A model generated the notes under the pieces. That model did no database searches and had not been told where the DNA came from. It saw only the letters and a program-made list of their open reading frames with translations. Positions 1 to 7,735 of a DNA stretch of 32,913 nt are shown in pieces. The position numbers were made by a program, and so were the translations under genes. Source of the DNA: Candidatus Scybalomonas excrementavium. GTDB taxonomy: Bacteria; Bacillota; Clostridia; Lachnospirales; Lachnospiraceae. Every line of letters starts with the position of its first letter. The stretch's first letter is position 1. The stretch lies in the NCBI GenBank assembly GCA_017694765.1, contig JADIML010000169.1:1-32913 (forward strand), read 5' to 3'.

Positions 1-1193
1 CAAAGCGAGAACCGGTACAAAAACGAGATACGATGTATCCACACATTGCCAAGTGTGATTACTTTACGGTAGATAAAATAAATCTCGATGGAAAACTTTT
101 TGATAAAATGGAAGGTTTTGTAACAGAAGAATCTTTCTTAAGCATTTTAGTATTAGATGGAGAAGGAACCATTCAGAATCAATTTGGAAGTCTTTCTTAT
201 AAAAAAGGAGATAGTTTATTTCTACCAGCAGGAAGTGGTTCTTATCAAATAGTGGGGCGCTGTGATGCTTTAGTGACTACGGTTGGAAAAAAAGAAGATA
301 TGGTTTCCCTTGGTATTGATATTGGAGGAACTTCTGCAAAAATCGGAATTGTTGATAAAGAAAATAGAGTCATTGCCGAAACGAAAGTAGTAACAGGAGT
401 AAAAAAAGCAGAAGAGATTATTGAAAATATTGCTAAGGCGGCTCTACAATTAATGGAAGAACATAACATTTCTATGGAACAGTGTGGAAAAGTTGGTGTT
501 GGAGTTCCGGGACTTGTGGATAAAAAAGAAGGAATGGTACTGTATTCCAATAACTTACAATGGGAAAATGTGAAACTTGCAGAAGAATTTAAAAAATATC
601 TTCCACTTCCAGTAAGTATTGCAAATGATGCAGACTGTGCTGCCTTAGGAGAAGCTGTTGCAGGGGCAGGCAGAGGTGTTCAAAATCTAGTTATGCTGAC
701 ATTGGGAACTGGCGTTGGTGGTGGCGTTATTTTAAATGGTCAATTATTTACAGGAAGCATATTAGGTGGTATTGAATTAGGACATATGGTCATTCATGAG
801 AAAGGTGAGCTATGTACTTGTGGAAGAAGAGGGTGTTTAGAAGCCTACGCGTCTGCAACAGCTATGCGACGTGAAGCCAAGAAAGTATATGGCACTTCTT
901 TAGAACCATTAGAAATTTTTGAAAAAGCAAATGCAAGTGATGAAAAAGCCAAAGTGATAGTTCATAATTATATTCAAGATTTAGGAACAGGAGTGATTAA
1001 CCTTGTGAATGTATTCCGTCCAGAGAGAATTATTTTTGGGGGAGGAATTGCAGCGCAAGGAGAAGTCATCTTACAACCAATTAGAGAAAGAATGGAAAAA
1101 GAATCTTTTGGAGGAAACTATTCAGAAGTTCCAGAATTAGTCATTGCTGAAATGGAAAATCAAGCAGGGATGATAGGAGCAGCAAATTTATAA
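1..1193 (+). CDS. Mannose-6-phosphate isomerase (C-terminal part) fused to ROK sugar kinase; 5' end outside window
   Basis: The reading frame is open to the window edge: from position 3 it reads KREPVQKRDT before the first ATG at 33, so that ATG is internal and the gene is 5'-truncated. The first ~85 visible residues (YPHIAKCDYFTVDKINLDG onward) match the C-terminal cupin lobe of type I phosphomannose isomerase (ManA), which interconverts mannose-6-P and fructose-6-P. From about position 300 the frame continues into a full ROK kinase. It has the phosphate-binding DIGGTSAKIG loop, a GVGVPGLVD strand, NDADCAALGE with the catalytic Asp, and the ROK zinc motif CTCGRRGCLE. ROK proteins of this kind are glucokinases or fructo/mannokinases, so the fusion could phosphorylate a hexose and isomerise the product. 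No stop and no convincing ribosome binding site separates the halves. A terminator follows. The fusion is seen directly; the sugar specificity is inferred. Confidence 0.88.
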   Translation, partial: KREPVQKRDTMYPHIAKCDYFTVDKINLDGKLFDKMEGFVTEESFLSILVLDGEGTIQNQFGSLSYKKGDSLFLPAGSGSYQIVGRCDALVTTVGKKEDMVSLGIDIGGTSAKIGIVDKENRVIAETKVVTGVKKAEEIIENIAKAALQLMEEHNISMEQCGKVGVGVPGLVDKKEGMVLYSNNLQWENVKLAEEFKKYLPLPVSIANDADCAALGEAVAGAGRGVQNLVMLTLGTGVGGGVILNGQLFTGSILGGIELGHMVIHEKGELCTCGRRGCLEAYASATAMRREAKKVYGTSLEPLEIFEKANASDEKAKVIVHNYIQDLGTGVINLVNVFRPERIIFGGGIAAQGEVILQPIRERMEKESFGGNYSEVPELVIAEMENQAGMIGAANL

Positions 1194-1208
1194 AGGTTAA
1201 AAGGAATA

Positions 1209-1259
1209 AAGGGCTTGTCGCTTTTATGATTTTGAATCATGAAAGCGACAGCCCCTTTT
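1209..1259. terminator. Bidirectional intrinsic terminator between the convergent ManA-ROK and thrB genes
   Basis: A ~20-bp hairpin (gggcttgtcgcttttatgat at 1211-1230 pairing with aatcatgaaagcgacagccc at 1235-1254) is flanked by an A-run on the left and TTTT on the right. It can therefore stop transcripts arriving from both sides of this convergent pair. Confidence 0.85.
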
Positions 1260-1285
1260 GATTTACATAGGAAAATGTTTTGTTT

Positions 1286-2164
1286 TTAAATTTCTTTTAC
1301 AAGAGCTCCTTCTTGTTCTACTTTTAAATGATGACATGCTGCATCACTTACTTTGGAAAGCTCCTGTTCGATTTGTTTTAAATTTTTAGTCTCATTACTA
1401 ATAATGAGCATAGTGGAACCACTTCCACTAATGAGCAATGCAAGGGCATCAAAACGCCTACACAACTGTTCCAACAGAGGATATTCAGGAATTAATTGTT
1501 TGCGATAAGGCTCATGAAGTCGATCACCGAACGCAGATTTGATGAGTTGAGTGTCTCCTGTTTCTAATCCTCGTAAGAACGCTGCACAATGTCCGATGTT
1601 AAAGACAGCATCGGTATAACTTAATTGTTTTGGTAAAATTTTTCTAGCTTCTTCTGTTGAGACTGTGGTATTTGGAACAACAGCCATAAATTGTAAAGAT
1701 TTATGAATGTGATAAGGAACTAGAATAGGTGTGTTCTCTTTCATAAAGGAAAGGGTAAGCCCTCCAAAAAGAGCAGGGGCTACATTATCGGGATGTCCTT
1801 CCATTTCCGTACAAATAGCAAAGAGTTGTTCCTTAGAGAAAGGAAATCCAAGAAGAGCGTTCGCTCCAACACATCCTGCTACAATACAAGCAGCGCTGCT
1901 TCCAAGCCCTCTCTTTAGAGGAATATCACAATCAATCGTAATTTCCACTCCAAAAAGAGATTGTTTCGCAGCTTCTACTGTCTTTTTAAATGCTACATAC
2001 ACAAGATTATCTTCGTTACAATAGGCTTTCTCACAGCCCTTTATCATAAAACCATCCTCAATTTTTTTAAAAGTAAAGTTGCCACGCATGGAGAGGGCTA
2101 GACCAAGACAGTCAAACCCAGCTCCCACATTGGCACTTGTCGCAGGAACGCTGACAAGAAACAT
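1286..2164 (-). CDS. thrB: Homoserine kinase
   Basis: This enzyme phosphorylates L-homoserine to O-phosphohomoserine with ATP, the penultimate step of threonine synthesis in the cytoplasm. The 292-residue length is normal for the GHMP kinase family. Visible marks are the N-terminal VPATSANVGAGFDCLGLAL segment (residues 6-24) and the ATP loop PLKRGLGSSAA (82-92). A C-terminal SGSGSTMLII segment is typical of GHMP kinases. The start ATG has a clear AAAGGAG site 6 nt upstream. It lies 54 nt downstream of thrC on the same strand, so the two form a thrC-thrB operon. The product is consumed by the ThrC encoded just upstream. The 3' end abuts a bidirectional terminator. Confidence 0.95.
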   Translation of the reverse strand: MFLVSVPATSANVGAGFDCLGLALSMRGNFTFKKIEDGFMIKGCEKAYCNEDNLVYVAFKKTVEAAKQSLFGVEITIDCDIPLKRGLGSSAACIVAGCVGANALLGFPFSKEQLFAICTEMEGHPDNVAPALFGGLTLSFMKENTPILVPYHIHKSLQFMAVVPNTTVSTEEARKILPKQLSYTDAVFNIGHCAAFLRGLETGDTQLIKSAFGDRLHEPYRKQLIPEYPLLEQLCRRFDALALLISGSGSTMLIISNETKNLKQIEQELSKVSDAACHHLKVEQEGALVKEI

Positions 2165-2218
2165 AATAATCTCCTTTCCGTCTGTTCGATTTTATTTCAA
2201 AATAAAATCATAAACTTT

Positions 2219-3712
2219 TTAACGTAGTAAGTATTCTGTTTTAGAAAGTACATAATCTTTTATTTGCTCTTTTGTTACAATGTCGGTATGAAGAATGGAT
2301 TTGTTATGAAGCACTGCCAAATTTGTAGGAATCGTTGTTCCTGTCTTTTTGGAGAGCAATTCCATCAGTTCAAATTCATCATTGGAAGGAATCATACCTT
2401 CGATAGCCTCATAAACTTGTGCGCTAAATTTATAAGGGCTTGCAGTAGAAAGAAGAATACAAGGATATTCACTTTCTTCTTGTTGATATTGTTTCATAAC
2501 ATGATAGCCAACAGCCGTATGTGGATCCATAACATAACCATAAGTGTCATAGACATGTTTGATCGCTTGTTGACAGTCTTCATCTGAGCTGTAACCAGCA
2601 TAAAAAAGCTCTTTTAATTTGTTATGTAATTCTGGTGTAATTTCATAAAAACCTTCTTCATTTAAAGATTTCATGAGTTTTCCGGTATAGACATCATCTT
2701 TATCGCTCATATAGTAAAGAAGTCGTTCTAAATTACTGGAAATTAAGATGTCCATAGATGGAGATAATGTCTTGTGAAACGGTCTTCTCTTATCATAAAC
2801 TCCAGTTTTAAAAAAGTCTGTTAATATATGATTCGCATTGGAAGCAACAACTAATTTATGAACGGGAAGCCCCAATAATTTGGCATAATACCCAGCTAAA
2901 ATATCTCCAAAGTTTCCAGTTGGTACACAAAAAGATACTTTATCAGAAAGGGAAATCTTACCTTGTTTTACAAGTTGCATATAAGAGTAGAAATAATAAA
3001 CAACTTGTGGGGCTAAACGACCAATGTTAATCGAGTTGGCACTTGAGAATATAACATCGTCTGGGGAAGTGAAATCTTTCTTAGATAAGCTGTTAAAGAA
3101 AGATTTCACTTGAGATTGTGCATCATCAAAATTGCCATATAAAGCACAAACCCCAGTATTTTTTCCCTCTTGTGTTACCATTTGAAGTTCTTGTACTTTA
3201 CTTGTGCCATCTTTTGGATAAAATACGAGAATACCAGTGCGATCAACATCTTGAAAACCACAAAGAGCAGCTTTTCCAGTATCTCCACTTGTTGCAGTTA
3301 AGATCATGACTTTTTTGTTTGGTTCTTCTTTTAAGGAAAGAGACATAAGCTGTGGAAGCATTTGAAGAGCAATGTCTTTAAATGCAGAAGTTGGTCCATG
3401 GAATAACTCTAATAAGGAATCATCTCCAACAGATACAACTGGTGTCACTTCTTTGGAAGAAAATGTATCATGATAAGCATGATGTACAGCAGTCGTTAAT
3501 TCTTCTTTGGTAAACCCAGGAAGAAGATGGGAGAGGATAATAGGAGCCATTTCTTCATAAGTAAGCTCTAAAAGAGTTTGTAAATCAATCGTTGTATTTC
3601 CCAAATCCTCACATACATATAGTCCTCCATCGGGAGCAAGTCCTTGTAAAATAGCTCCTTTCACAGAAGAAGTGAGCATTTTATTTCTTGTGCTACTAAA
3701 AAAATTTTTCAT
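2219..3712 (-). CDS. thrC: Threonine synthase
   Basis: A PLP enzyme that converts O-phosphohomoserine to L-threonine and phosphate. The N-terminus (TSSVKGAILQGLAPDGGLYV) and the cofactor motif HGPTSAFKD, with the Schiff-base lysine at residue 112, identify the longer ThrC family. The frame is open 168 nt further upstream, to 3880, but that extension is hydrophobic and Phe/Lys-rich with no family likeness. The chosen ATG at 3712 has AAGGAGAAAAGGTGAT directly before it, giving 497 residues. It is followed by thrB and is divergent from hom, so all steps from aspartate semialdehyde to threonine are within 4 kb. Confidence 0.94.
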   Translation of the reverse strand: MKNFFSSTRNKMLTSSVKGAILQGLAPDGGLYVCEDLGNTTIDLQTLLELTYEEMAPIILSHLLPGFTKEELTTAVHHAYHDTFSSKEVTPVVSVGDDSLLELFHGPTSAFKDIALQMLPQLMSLSLKEEPNKKVMILTATSGDTGKAALCGFQDVDRTGILVFYPKDGTSKVQELQMVTQEGKNTGVCALYGNFDDAQSQVKSFFNSLSKKDFTSPDDVIFSSANSINIGRLAPQVVYYFYSYMQLVKQGKISLSDKVSFCVPTGNFGDILAGYYAKLLGLPVHKLVVASNANHILTDFFKTGVYDKRRPFHKTLSPSMDILISSNLERLLYYMSDKDDVYTGKLMKSLNEEGFYEITPELHNKLKELFYAGYSSDEDCQQAIKHVYDTYGYVMDPHTAVGYHVMKQYQQEESEYPCILLSTASPYKFSAQVYEAIEGMIPSNDEFELMELLSKKTGTTIPTNLAVLHNKSILHTDIVTKEQIKDYVLSKTEYLLR

Positions 3713-3749
3713 CAATATCACCTTTTCTCCTTGCATTGTCATAAATACC

Positions 3750-3778
3750 ATGATACAATGTGCGCAATATAAAAACAA
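3750..3778 (-). promoter_or_regulatory. Probable promoter of thrC-thrB
   Basis: Read on the minus strand, TTGTTT (3778-3773), a 17-nt spacer and TATCAT (3755-3750) lie 38 nt before the thrC start. The match is moderate. No leader peptide, T-box specifier or other attenuator was recognised in the 258-nt thrC-hom divergent region. Confidence 0.4.
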
Positions 3779-3935
3779 GTGTTTTTTTGAAAAAAACAAA
3801 AATTTCTTTCGTTGAGATATCATTTTAATAATGAAAAAACTAGATAGAATATTTGTTGATACAATGTGGCAGAGGGGCAATGTATTAAAATAATCATGTG
3901 GGCAAATGATAAGAGATATGTTTGCATAAAGGTAT

Positions 3936-3941
3936 TATAAT
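3936..3941 (+). promoter_or_regulatory. Probable -10 box of hom
   Basis: A perfect TATAAT lies 30 nt before the hom start, but no good -35 is found at 16-18 nt spacing (a TTGCAT at 3922 is too close). Transcription may depend on an activator, or this may be a weak promoter. Confidence 0.35.
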
Positions 3942-3970
3942 AGAAAGTAAAAAAGAAGGGAGAATGGAAG

Positions 3971-5158
3971 ATGAAAATAGCAGTTTTAGGATATGGAACA
4001 ATTGGAAGAGGAGTATATGAAATTCTTAGTAATCCAGTGACAGACTATACGAAAAAAATTCAAGTTTCCTATATTTGGATTCGAAAAGGGAAAGAGAAAG
4101 CTCTTCCAGAAATGTGTGATGATTTTAACATCATTTTACAGGATAAAGAAGTGGAAGTTGTTGTAGAATTACTTGGCGGAATAGAACCAGCACATACCAT
4201 GATTTTAGAAGCATTAAGAGCTGGAAAACATGTCGTAACAGCTAATAAAAAAGTAACAGCGCAGTATTTAAAAGAATTTTTAGAAGTGGCGAAAGAACAT
4301 CATGTGCAATTTCTATTTGAAGCTACAACAGGAGGTGGTATTCCATGGGTTCGAGCTGTGGAAAAAGTGAAACGAATTGATGAAGTTTCTGACTTTCATG
4401 GAATTTTTAATGGAACGACAAACTATATTTTAGATAGAATGTATAAAGAAGGAGCAGAATTTGATGATGTTTTAAAAGATGCACAACAATTAGGTTATGC
4501 AGAACATGATCCATCAGCAGATATTGATGGACTTGATATAGGGGATAAGTTGCAAATTACGGCATCGTTAGCATTTGATTGTATTGCACCAAATGATTTT
4601 CCTATTTTTGGGATTCGAACGATCACAAAGAATGATATTTCTTTCTTTAAGAATAGAGGACAAGTGGTCAAGTTAATTGCACAAGCGAAGCGTTCTAACA
4701 ACATTCTTAGTTGTTGCATAGAACCTGTTGTATTTTCGAAAGATTCTATGGAAGCCAGTGTGCCAAATAACTTTAATCTAGGAAGTATTACAGGCACAAC
4801 CATTGGAGAACTAAAATTTTATGGACAAGGTGCTGGTATGCTACCAACGGCGAATGCTGTGATACAAGATATAATCGATTTATTAGAAGAAAAAAATGAA
4901 ACGGCATTTGACTTTTCTAAGGAAGTGGAGTTTTGTTATGATAAAATTATGAAAGATTATATCATTCGTACATCTCTACCTGAAGAGAAGGTAAGAGAAG
5001 TTTTTGGAGAAAATGTTGGAGAGAGGGAAGAATATTTGGGCAATTACTATTATGAGATTCTTACAATTTCTACGAAAAGACTCCATGATGGGATTCAACA
5101 GTTACAAGTCTATGATAAAACCGTATTTGGTGCGAGAATCCATGTGGGTACTTTATAA
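3971..5158 (+). CDS. hom: Homoserine dehydrogenase
   Basis: Reduces L-aspartate semialdehyde to L-homoserine with NAD(P)H, supplying the threonine and methionine branches. The N-terminal Rossmann loop is GYGTIGRG (residues 7-14). VTANKK, FEATTGGGIPWVRAVEK, GIFNGTTNYILDRM and the catalytic-core block GYAEHDPSADIDGLDIGDK are all present. At 395 residues it is shorter than the ~430 residues of ACT-domain enzymes such as B. subtilis Hom. The last ~70 residues (after KDYIIRTSLPEEKV) look like a shortened ACT-like tail. Start: ATG with GAAGGGAGAATGGAAG upstream. It is transcribed away from thrC. Confidence 0.94.
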   Translation: MKIAVLGYGTIGRGVYEILSNPVTDYTKKIQVSYIWIRKGKEKALPEMCDDFNIILQDKEVEVVVELLGGIEPAHTMILEALRAGKHVVTANKKVTAQYLKEFLEVAKEHHVQFLFEATTGGGIPWVRAVEKVKRIDEVSDFHGIFNGTTNYILDRMYKEGAEFDDVLKDAQQLGYAEHDPSADIDGLDIGDKLQITASLAFDCIAPNDFPIFGIRTITKNDISFFKNRGQVVKLIAQAKRSNNILSCCIEPVVFSKDSMEASVPNNFNLGSITGTTIGELKFYGQGAGMLPTANAVIQDIIDLLEEKNETAFDFSKEVEFCYDKIMKDYIIRTSLPEEKVREVFGENVGEREEYLGNYYYEILTISTKRLHDGIQQLQVYDKTVFGARIHVGTL

Positions 5159-5232
5159 TAAGAACAAGAATACTTGAGACTTTTATTATGGAATGTATCG
5201 ATATCATGTATGAATATAAAGAAGAGACATAT

Positions 5233-5244
5233 CTTGTATACAAG
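5233..5244. promoter_or_regulatory. Perfect 12-bp operator palindrome upstream of kdgA
   Basis: CTTGTATACAAG is a perfect palindrome and identical to the copy inside the transporter promoter at 11774. It lies 14 nt upstream of a -35 box (5259). It is the likely binding site of the GntR-family regulator encoded at 10705, although an activator-like or looping role is possible at this position. Confidence 0.65.
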
Positions 5245-5258
5245 TTATATGGAAACTC

Positions 5259-5286
5259 TTGACTTTTTATTCATTGGGTGTATAAT
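5259..5286 (+). promoter_or_regulatory. kdgA upstream promoter (P1)
   Basis: TTGACT, a 16-nt spacer and a perfect TATAAT (5281-5286), located downstream of the 5233 operator. Its transcript would carry a ~150-nt leader containing the 10-bp inverted repeat at 5342/5371. Confidence 0.55.
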
Positions 5287-5341
5287 TTTTTATAGCAACC
5301 TATTTGTTATAAAAAGTAAAAATGACACTGTATGAAAATAT

Positions 5342-5380
5342 TTCCGTTATTTTTAGTGTGTAGGAAATGGAATAACGGAA
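5342..5380. repeat. 10-bp inverted repeat just upstream of kdgA P2
   Basis: TTCCGTTATT (5342-5351) and AATAACGGAA (5371-5380) are exact reverse complements separated by 19 nt. The right arm ends one base before the -35 box of P2. It could be a second regulator's site or a hairpin in the P1 transcript; no T-run follows, so it is not a standard terminator. Confidence 0.6.
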
Positions 5381-5412
5381 TTGACATACTTCTATGTATA
5401 GTAGTATACAAG
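5381..5412 (+). promoter_or_regulatory. kdgA proximal promoter (P2) with overlapping degenerate operator
   Basis: TTGACA (5381-5386), an 18-nt spacer and TATACA (5405-5410). The -10 lies inside GTAGTATACAAG (5401-5412), an operator copy with one intact half site (GTATACAAG) and a degenerate left half. A repressor bound here would block -10 opening. Confidence 0.55.
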
Positions 5413-5441
5413 TAAGTGTCGATATTGGAGGTAGAGAAAGA

Positions 5442-6083
5442 ATGAATGCAGTATCTGAACAGATCGCAAAGTTAGGTGTAGTACCTGTTGTTGTTTTAAA
5501 TGATGTAAAAGATGCAAAACCTCTTGCAGATGCTTTATGTGAAGGTGGACTTCCATGTGCAGAAGTAACATTTAGAACAGAGGCAGCAGAAGAGTCCATT
5601 CGTGTTATGACACAATCCCATCCAGAAATGTTTGTTGGAGCTGGAACTGTTTTAACAATTGAACAAGTAGATCGTGCAGTAAATGCTGGAGCAAAATTTA
5701 TTGTAAGTCCAGGATTTGATCCAGAAATCGTTGATTACTGTCTTTCAAAAGAAATTCCTGTTTATCCAGGATGTATTACACCATCAGAAGTAGCACAGGC
5801 TGTAAAAAGAGGATTAGAAGTAATTAAGTTTTTCCCAGCAGAACCATTTGGTGGAGTCAATACAATTAAAGCATTAGCTGCTCCATATACAAATGTGAAA
5901 TTCATGCCTACAGGTGGAATTAGTGCTAAAAATTTAGAAGAATATTTAAGCTATAATAGAATCGTTGCTTGTGGTGGTAGCTGGATGGTAAAAGGTGAGC
6001 TTGTAGAAGAAGGCAAGTTTGATGAAATCAAAGCTATGACAGCAGAAGCTGTGAAATTAGTAGAAGACATTCGTTCTAAATAA
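5442..6083 (+). CDS. kdgA: 2-keto-3-deoxy-6-phosphogluconate aldolase (KHG/KDPG aldolase)
   Basis: Cleaves KDPG to pyruvate and glyceraldehyde-3-phosphate, the last step of glucuronate breakdown. The 213 residues match the family length. Class I aldolase residues are present: Glu41 and Arg45 in AEVTFRT, the GAGTVLT strand, and the Schiff-base lysine (about residue 129) in VIKFFPAEPFGG. FMPTGGI closes the phosphate site. The frame extends 16 codons further upstream to 5394, but the ATG at 5442 follows GGAGGTAGAGAAAGA and starts at the normal family N-terminus. It stands alone, ending in a terminator, about 3.5 kb before kdgK, the enzyme that makes its substrate. Operator copies at its two promoters tie it to the same regulon. 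Confidence 0.94.
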   Translation: MNAVSEQIAKLGVVPVVVLNDVKDAKPLADALCEGGLPCAEVTFRTEAAEESIRVMTQSHPEMFVGAGTVLTIEQVDRAVNAGAKFIVSPGFDPEIVDYCLSKEIPVYPGCITPSEVAQAVKRGLEVIKFFPAEPFGGVNTIKALAAPYTNVKFMPTGGISAKNLEEYLSYNRIVACGGSWMVKGELVEEGKFDEIKAMTAEAVKLVEDIRSK

Positions 6084-6129
6084 TGATACTTTTACACATG
6101 TGATAATAAAAACAAAACTCCTAAGTATG

Positions 6130-6164
6130 AAAAGGGTGTCACTCGATTTAGTGACACCCTTTTT
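6130..6164. terminator. Bidirectional intrinsic terminator between kdgA and the araC-type gene
   Basis: AAAAGGGTGTCACT (6130-6143) and AGTGACACCCTTTT (6150-6163) form a perfect 14-bp stem with a 6-nt loop. The ends supply U-runs on both strands, which suits the two convergent genes. Confidence 0.92.
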
Positions 6165-6198
6165 GAATGCATAAAAATATATAAAACCATTCTATATA

Positions 6199-6999
6199 TT
6201 ATTTAGGTTCTTCTTCGTTTGGAGAACGACCAAATATCTTTTTATAATTCCGATAAAAAGTAGAATATTCCTGAAAGCCAGATTGTAAAGCAGCAGAAGT
6301 TGCTGGTATTCCGGATTGAATCAGTCCTTTTGCAATGGATAGTCTTTTATGGAGAATATAATTGGCTACCGTTGTTCCTGTCATTTTACGAAATATTTTT
6401 GTTAAATAATTTTTGCTCATAAAAAATTTCTTTGCAATTTCTTCTACATAAAGAGGTTCCGTTAGATGATTATTAATATACGTTAGAACTTCACGTGCAA
6501 TTGGATCAATTTCTTCTCCACTGATTGCAGAAGCAGAGATTGCATTTAGTTGCGCTAAAATAGATATAAGTCGTGATCGAATTGCAATGTCAAGTATCCA
6601 GCTATCTAAAATTTGGCAGTCATCAATGGCTTCCATATAGTGATCAAGGTGGAAGTTATCGGCATTACAAAACATAACATTATCTTTTGAAAATGGTAGT
6701 AAAAGAAGTTTTTCCTCTTCGTCTTTTAAGAGATCTTCGTAGAAGTGAATTTGATACCGGATATATGGGCGATCCGATAAAGTATAAAGACCATGAAATT
6801 TGTGAGGAGCTACTAAAAGTACGCTATTTTTAGGTGGGCGATATTCCATGCCCTCCATAAGAAAGACGACATCTCCATCTAAAATATAGTTAATTTCATA
6901 TTGATCGTGACAATGGAGTTCATATTGAAGACCATTTTCTGTACTATATTTCTTCTCATATTTGATATGATCGGCTAAAAATTTCTCATGTTTTTTCAA
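6199..6999 (-). CDS. AraC-family transcriptional regulator with N-terminal cupin sensor
   Basis: A 266-residue one-component regulator. The N-terminal half carries a cupin-like ligand domain (ELHCHDQYEINYILDGD, residues ~26-42; VAPHKFHGL). The C-terminal ~100 residues hold the paired AraC helix-turn-helices (LYVEEIAKKFFMSKNYLTKIFRKMTG, written here in outline, then SGFQEYSTFYRNYKKIFGRSP). The start is a TTG, not an ATG, chosen because AAAGGAG sits 9 nt upstream and no in-frame ATG lies nearby. It sits on the opposite strand between kdgA and uidA, so it probably senses a sugar or glucuronide linked to the island. Its ligand and sites are unknown. Confidence 0.88.
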   Translation of the reverse strand: MKKHEKFLADHIKYEKKYSTENGLQYELHCHDQYEINYILDGDVVFLMEGMEYRPPKNSVLLVAPHKFHGLYTLSDRPYIRYQIHFYEDLLKDEEEKLLLLPFSKDNVMFCNADNFHLDHYMEAIDDCQILDSWILDIAIRSRLISILAQLNAISASAISGEEIDPIAREVLTYINNHLTEPLYVEEIAKKFFMSKNYLTKIFRKMTGTTVANYILHKRLSIAKGLIQSGIPATSAALQSGFQEYSTFYRNYKKIFGRSPNEEEPK

Positions 7000-7046
7000 T
7001 ACAAAGCACTCCTTTCTACTTCATCATGCAAATAGAAACAATTATT

Positions 7047-7075
7047 TGTATATAGAATAACAAATTCGAGTGCAA
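7047..7075 (-). promoter_or_regulatory. Promoter of the araC-type gene
   Basis: On the minus strand TTGCAC (7075-7070), a 17-nt spacer and TATACA (7052-7047) lie about 48 nt before the TTG start codon. Confidence 0.5.
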
Positions 7076-7115
7076 AATGCAATCTTATGAAATCAAAATA
7101 CAATGTATTTTTCGA

Positions 7116-7121
7116 TGGAAT
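7116..7121 (+). promoter_or_regulatory. Possible extended -10 promoter for the 7233 small ORF
   Basis: In the stretch following position 7100 the sequence TGATAGAAT has the TGn extension plus a TAGAAT -10 hexamer; the -35 is poor. The hexamer coordinates are approximate to about ten bases. It would start a transcript running through the small ORF to the terminator at 7514. Confidence 0.35.
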
Positions 7122-7232
7122 CTGATAGAATAGTGTTTGTAAACAACGAAAGACAAAAAGACAAGACATAAGAAGTTGTTTTTGATAAATAGAAATGAAA
7201 AAAAGAAAAAAAGAGAAGAAGAAAGGAAGATT

Positions 7233-7334
7233 ATGATGGTAGAATTAAATTCAATTGAAATGCTAGGTTTTGTATTATATAGAAAAAATGTAACAGCAAA
7301 AAGATTTTTAGAAGTACTTGATGCAATTCACTAA
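7233..7334 (+). CDS. Candidate 33-residue small protein
   Basis: ATG ATG at 7233-7238 follows GAAAGGAAGATT, a good ribosome binding site. The frame encodes MMVELNSIEMLGFVLYRKNV and ends TAKRFLEVLDAIH before TAA. The composition is ordinary: a hydrophobic centre (MLGFVLY) followed by a basic/amphipathic end, without the low complexity expected of random AT-rich frames. It lies in a 736-nt gap between the divergent araC-type gene and uidA, in a unit with a possible promoter upstream and a strong terminator at 7514. I recognise no family. It could instead be incidental within a small regulatory RNA of ~400 nt. Confidence 0.4.
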   Translation: MMVELNSIEMLGFVLYRKNVTAKRFLEVLDAIH

Positions 7335-7513
7335 TCCCTCCATTTTAAAAGAAAAGCATGGGAATAGATGGTTGCGAAAATATCCTGAAGTTCCCATAAA
7401 ATATTTCATTTATTTGATTTGTATAAAGAAGCACAAACAAATAAGATAAATACCCATTCAAACAATGAAGCATAATAACATAACAGTATCCTATATGGAT
7501 AATAAACTCCTCC

Positions 7514-7551
7514 AAAGACTGTCATCTCCCATTTGATGACAGTCTTTTTTT
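7514..7551 (+). terminator. Strong intrinsic terminator upstream of the uidA promoter
   Basis: AAAGACTGTCATC (7514-7526) pairs perfectly with GATGACAGTCTTT (7535-7547), followed by a T-run to 7551. It ends a transcript that starts within the araC-uidA gap, evidence that something between 7100 and 7514 is transcribed on the plus strand. Confidence 0.9.
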
Positions 7552-7668
7552 GCATGATAAACTTCCTCTTAATGAGTCAGTCTATCATAAATATGTTTGA
7601 TTTCCCGTTAAATTGTACAAAATTTCAACATGAATTTTAGTGGAATTATCAGAAAATATTGTACATGA

Positions 7669-7697
7669 TTGACACTTGTATACGAGTAGGGTATAGT
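7669..7697 (+). promoter_or_regulatory. uidA promoter with operator filling the spacer
   Basis: TTGACA (7669-7674), exactly 17 nt, TATAGT (7692-7697). The operator CTTGTATACGAG (7675-7686, one mismatch from the perfect palindrome) begins immediately after the -35. Repressor binding would exclude RNA polymerase. The layout is the same as that of the transporter promoter at 11768. Confidence 0.82.
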
Positions 7698-7735
7698 TTT
7701 AAATAAAAGAGTGTTAGTTATTAGGAGGAAAAATT

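Noticed and set aside
300..302. Independent start codon for the ROK kinase, making two genes
   Set aside because: The frame is continuous with the ManA part, there is no stop and only an A-rich stretch, not a convincing ribosome binding site, before it.
3713..3880. 56-residue N-terminal extension of ThrC
   Set aside because: The strong ribosome binding site directly precedes the ATG at 3712, the probable promoter lies inside the extension, and its sequence is not ThrC-like.
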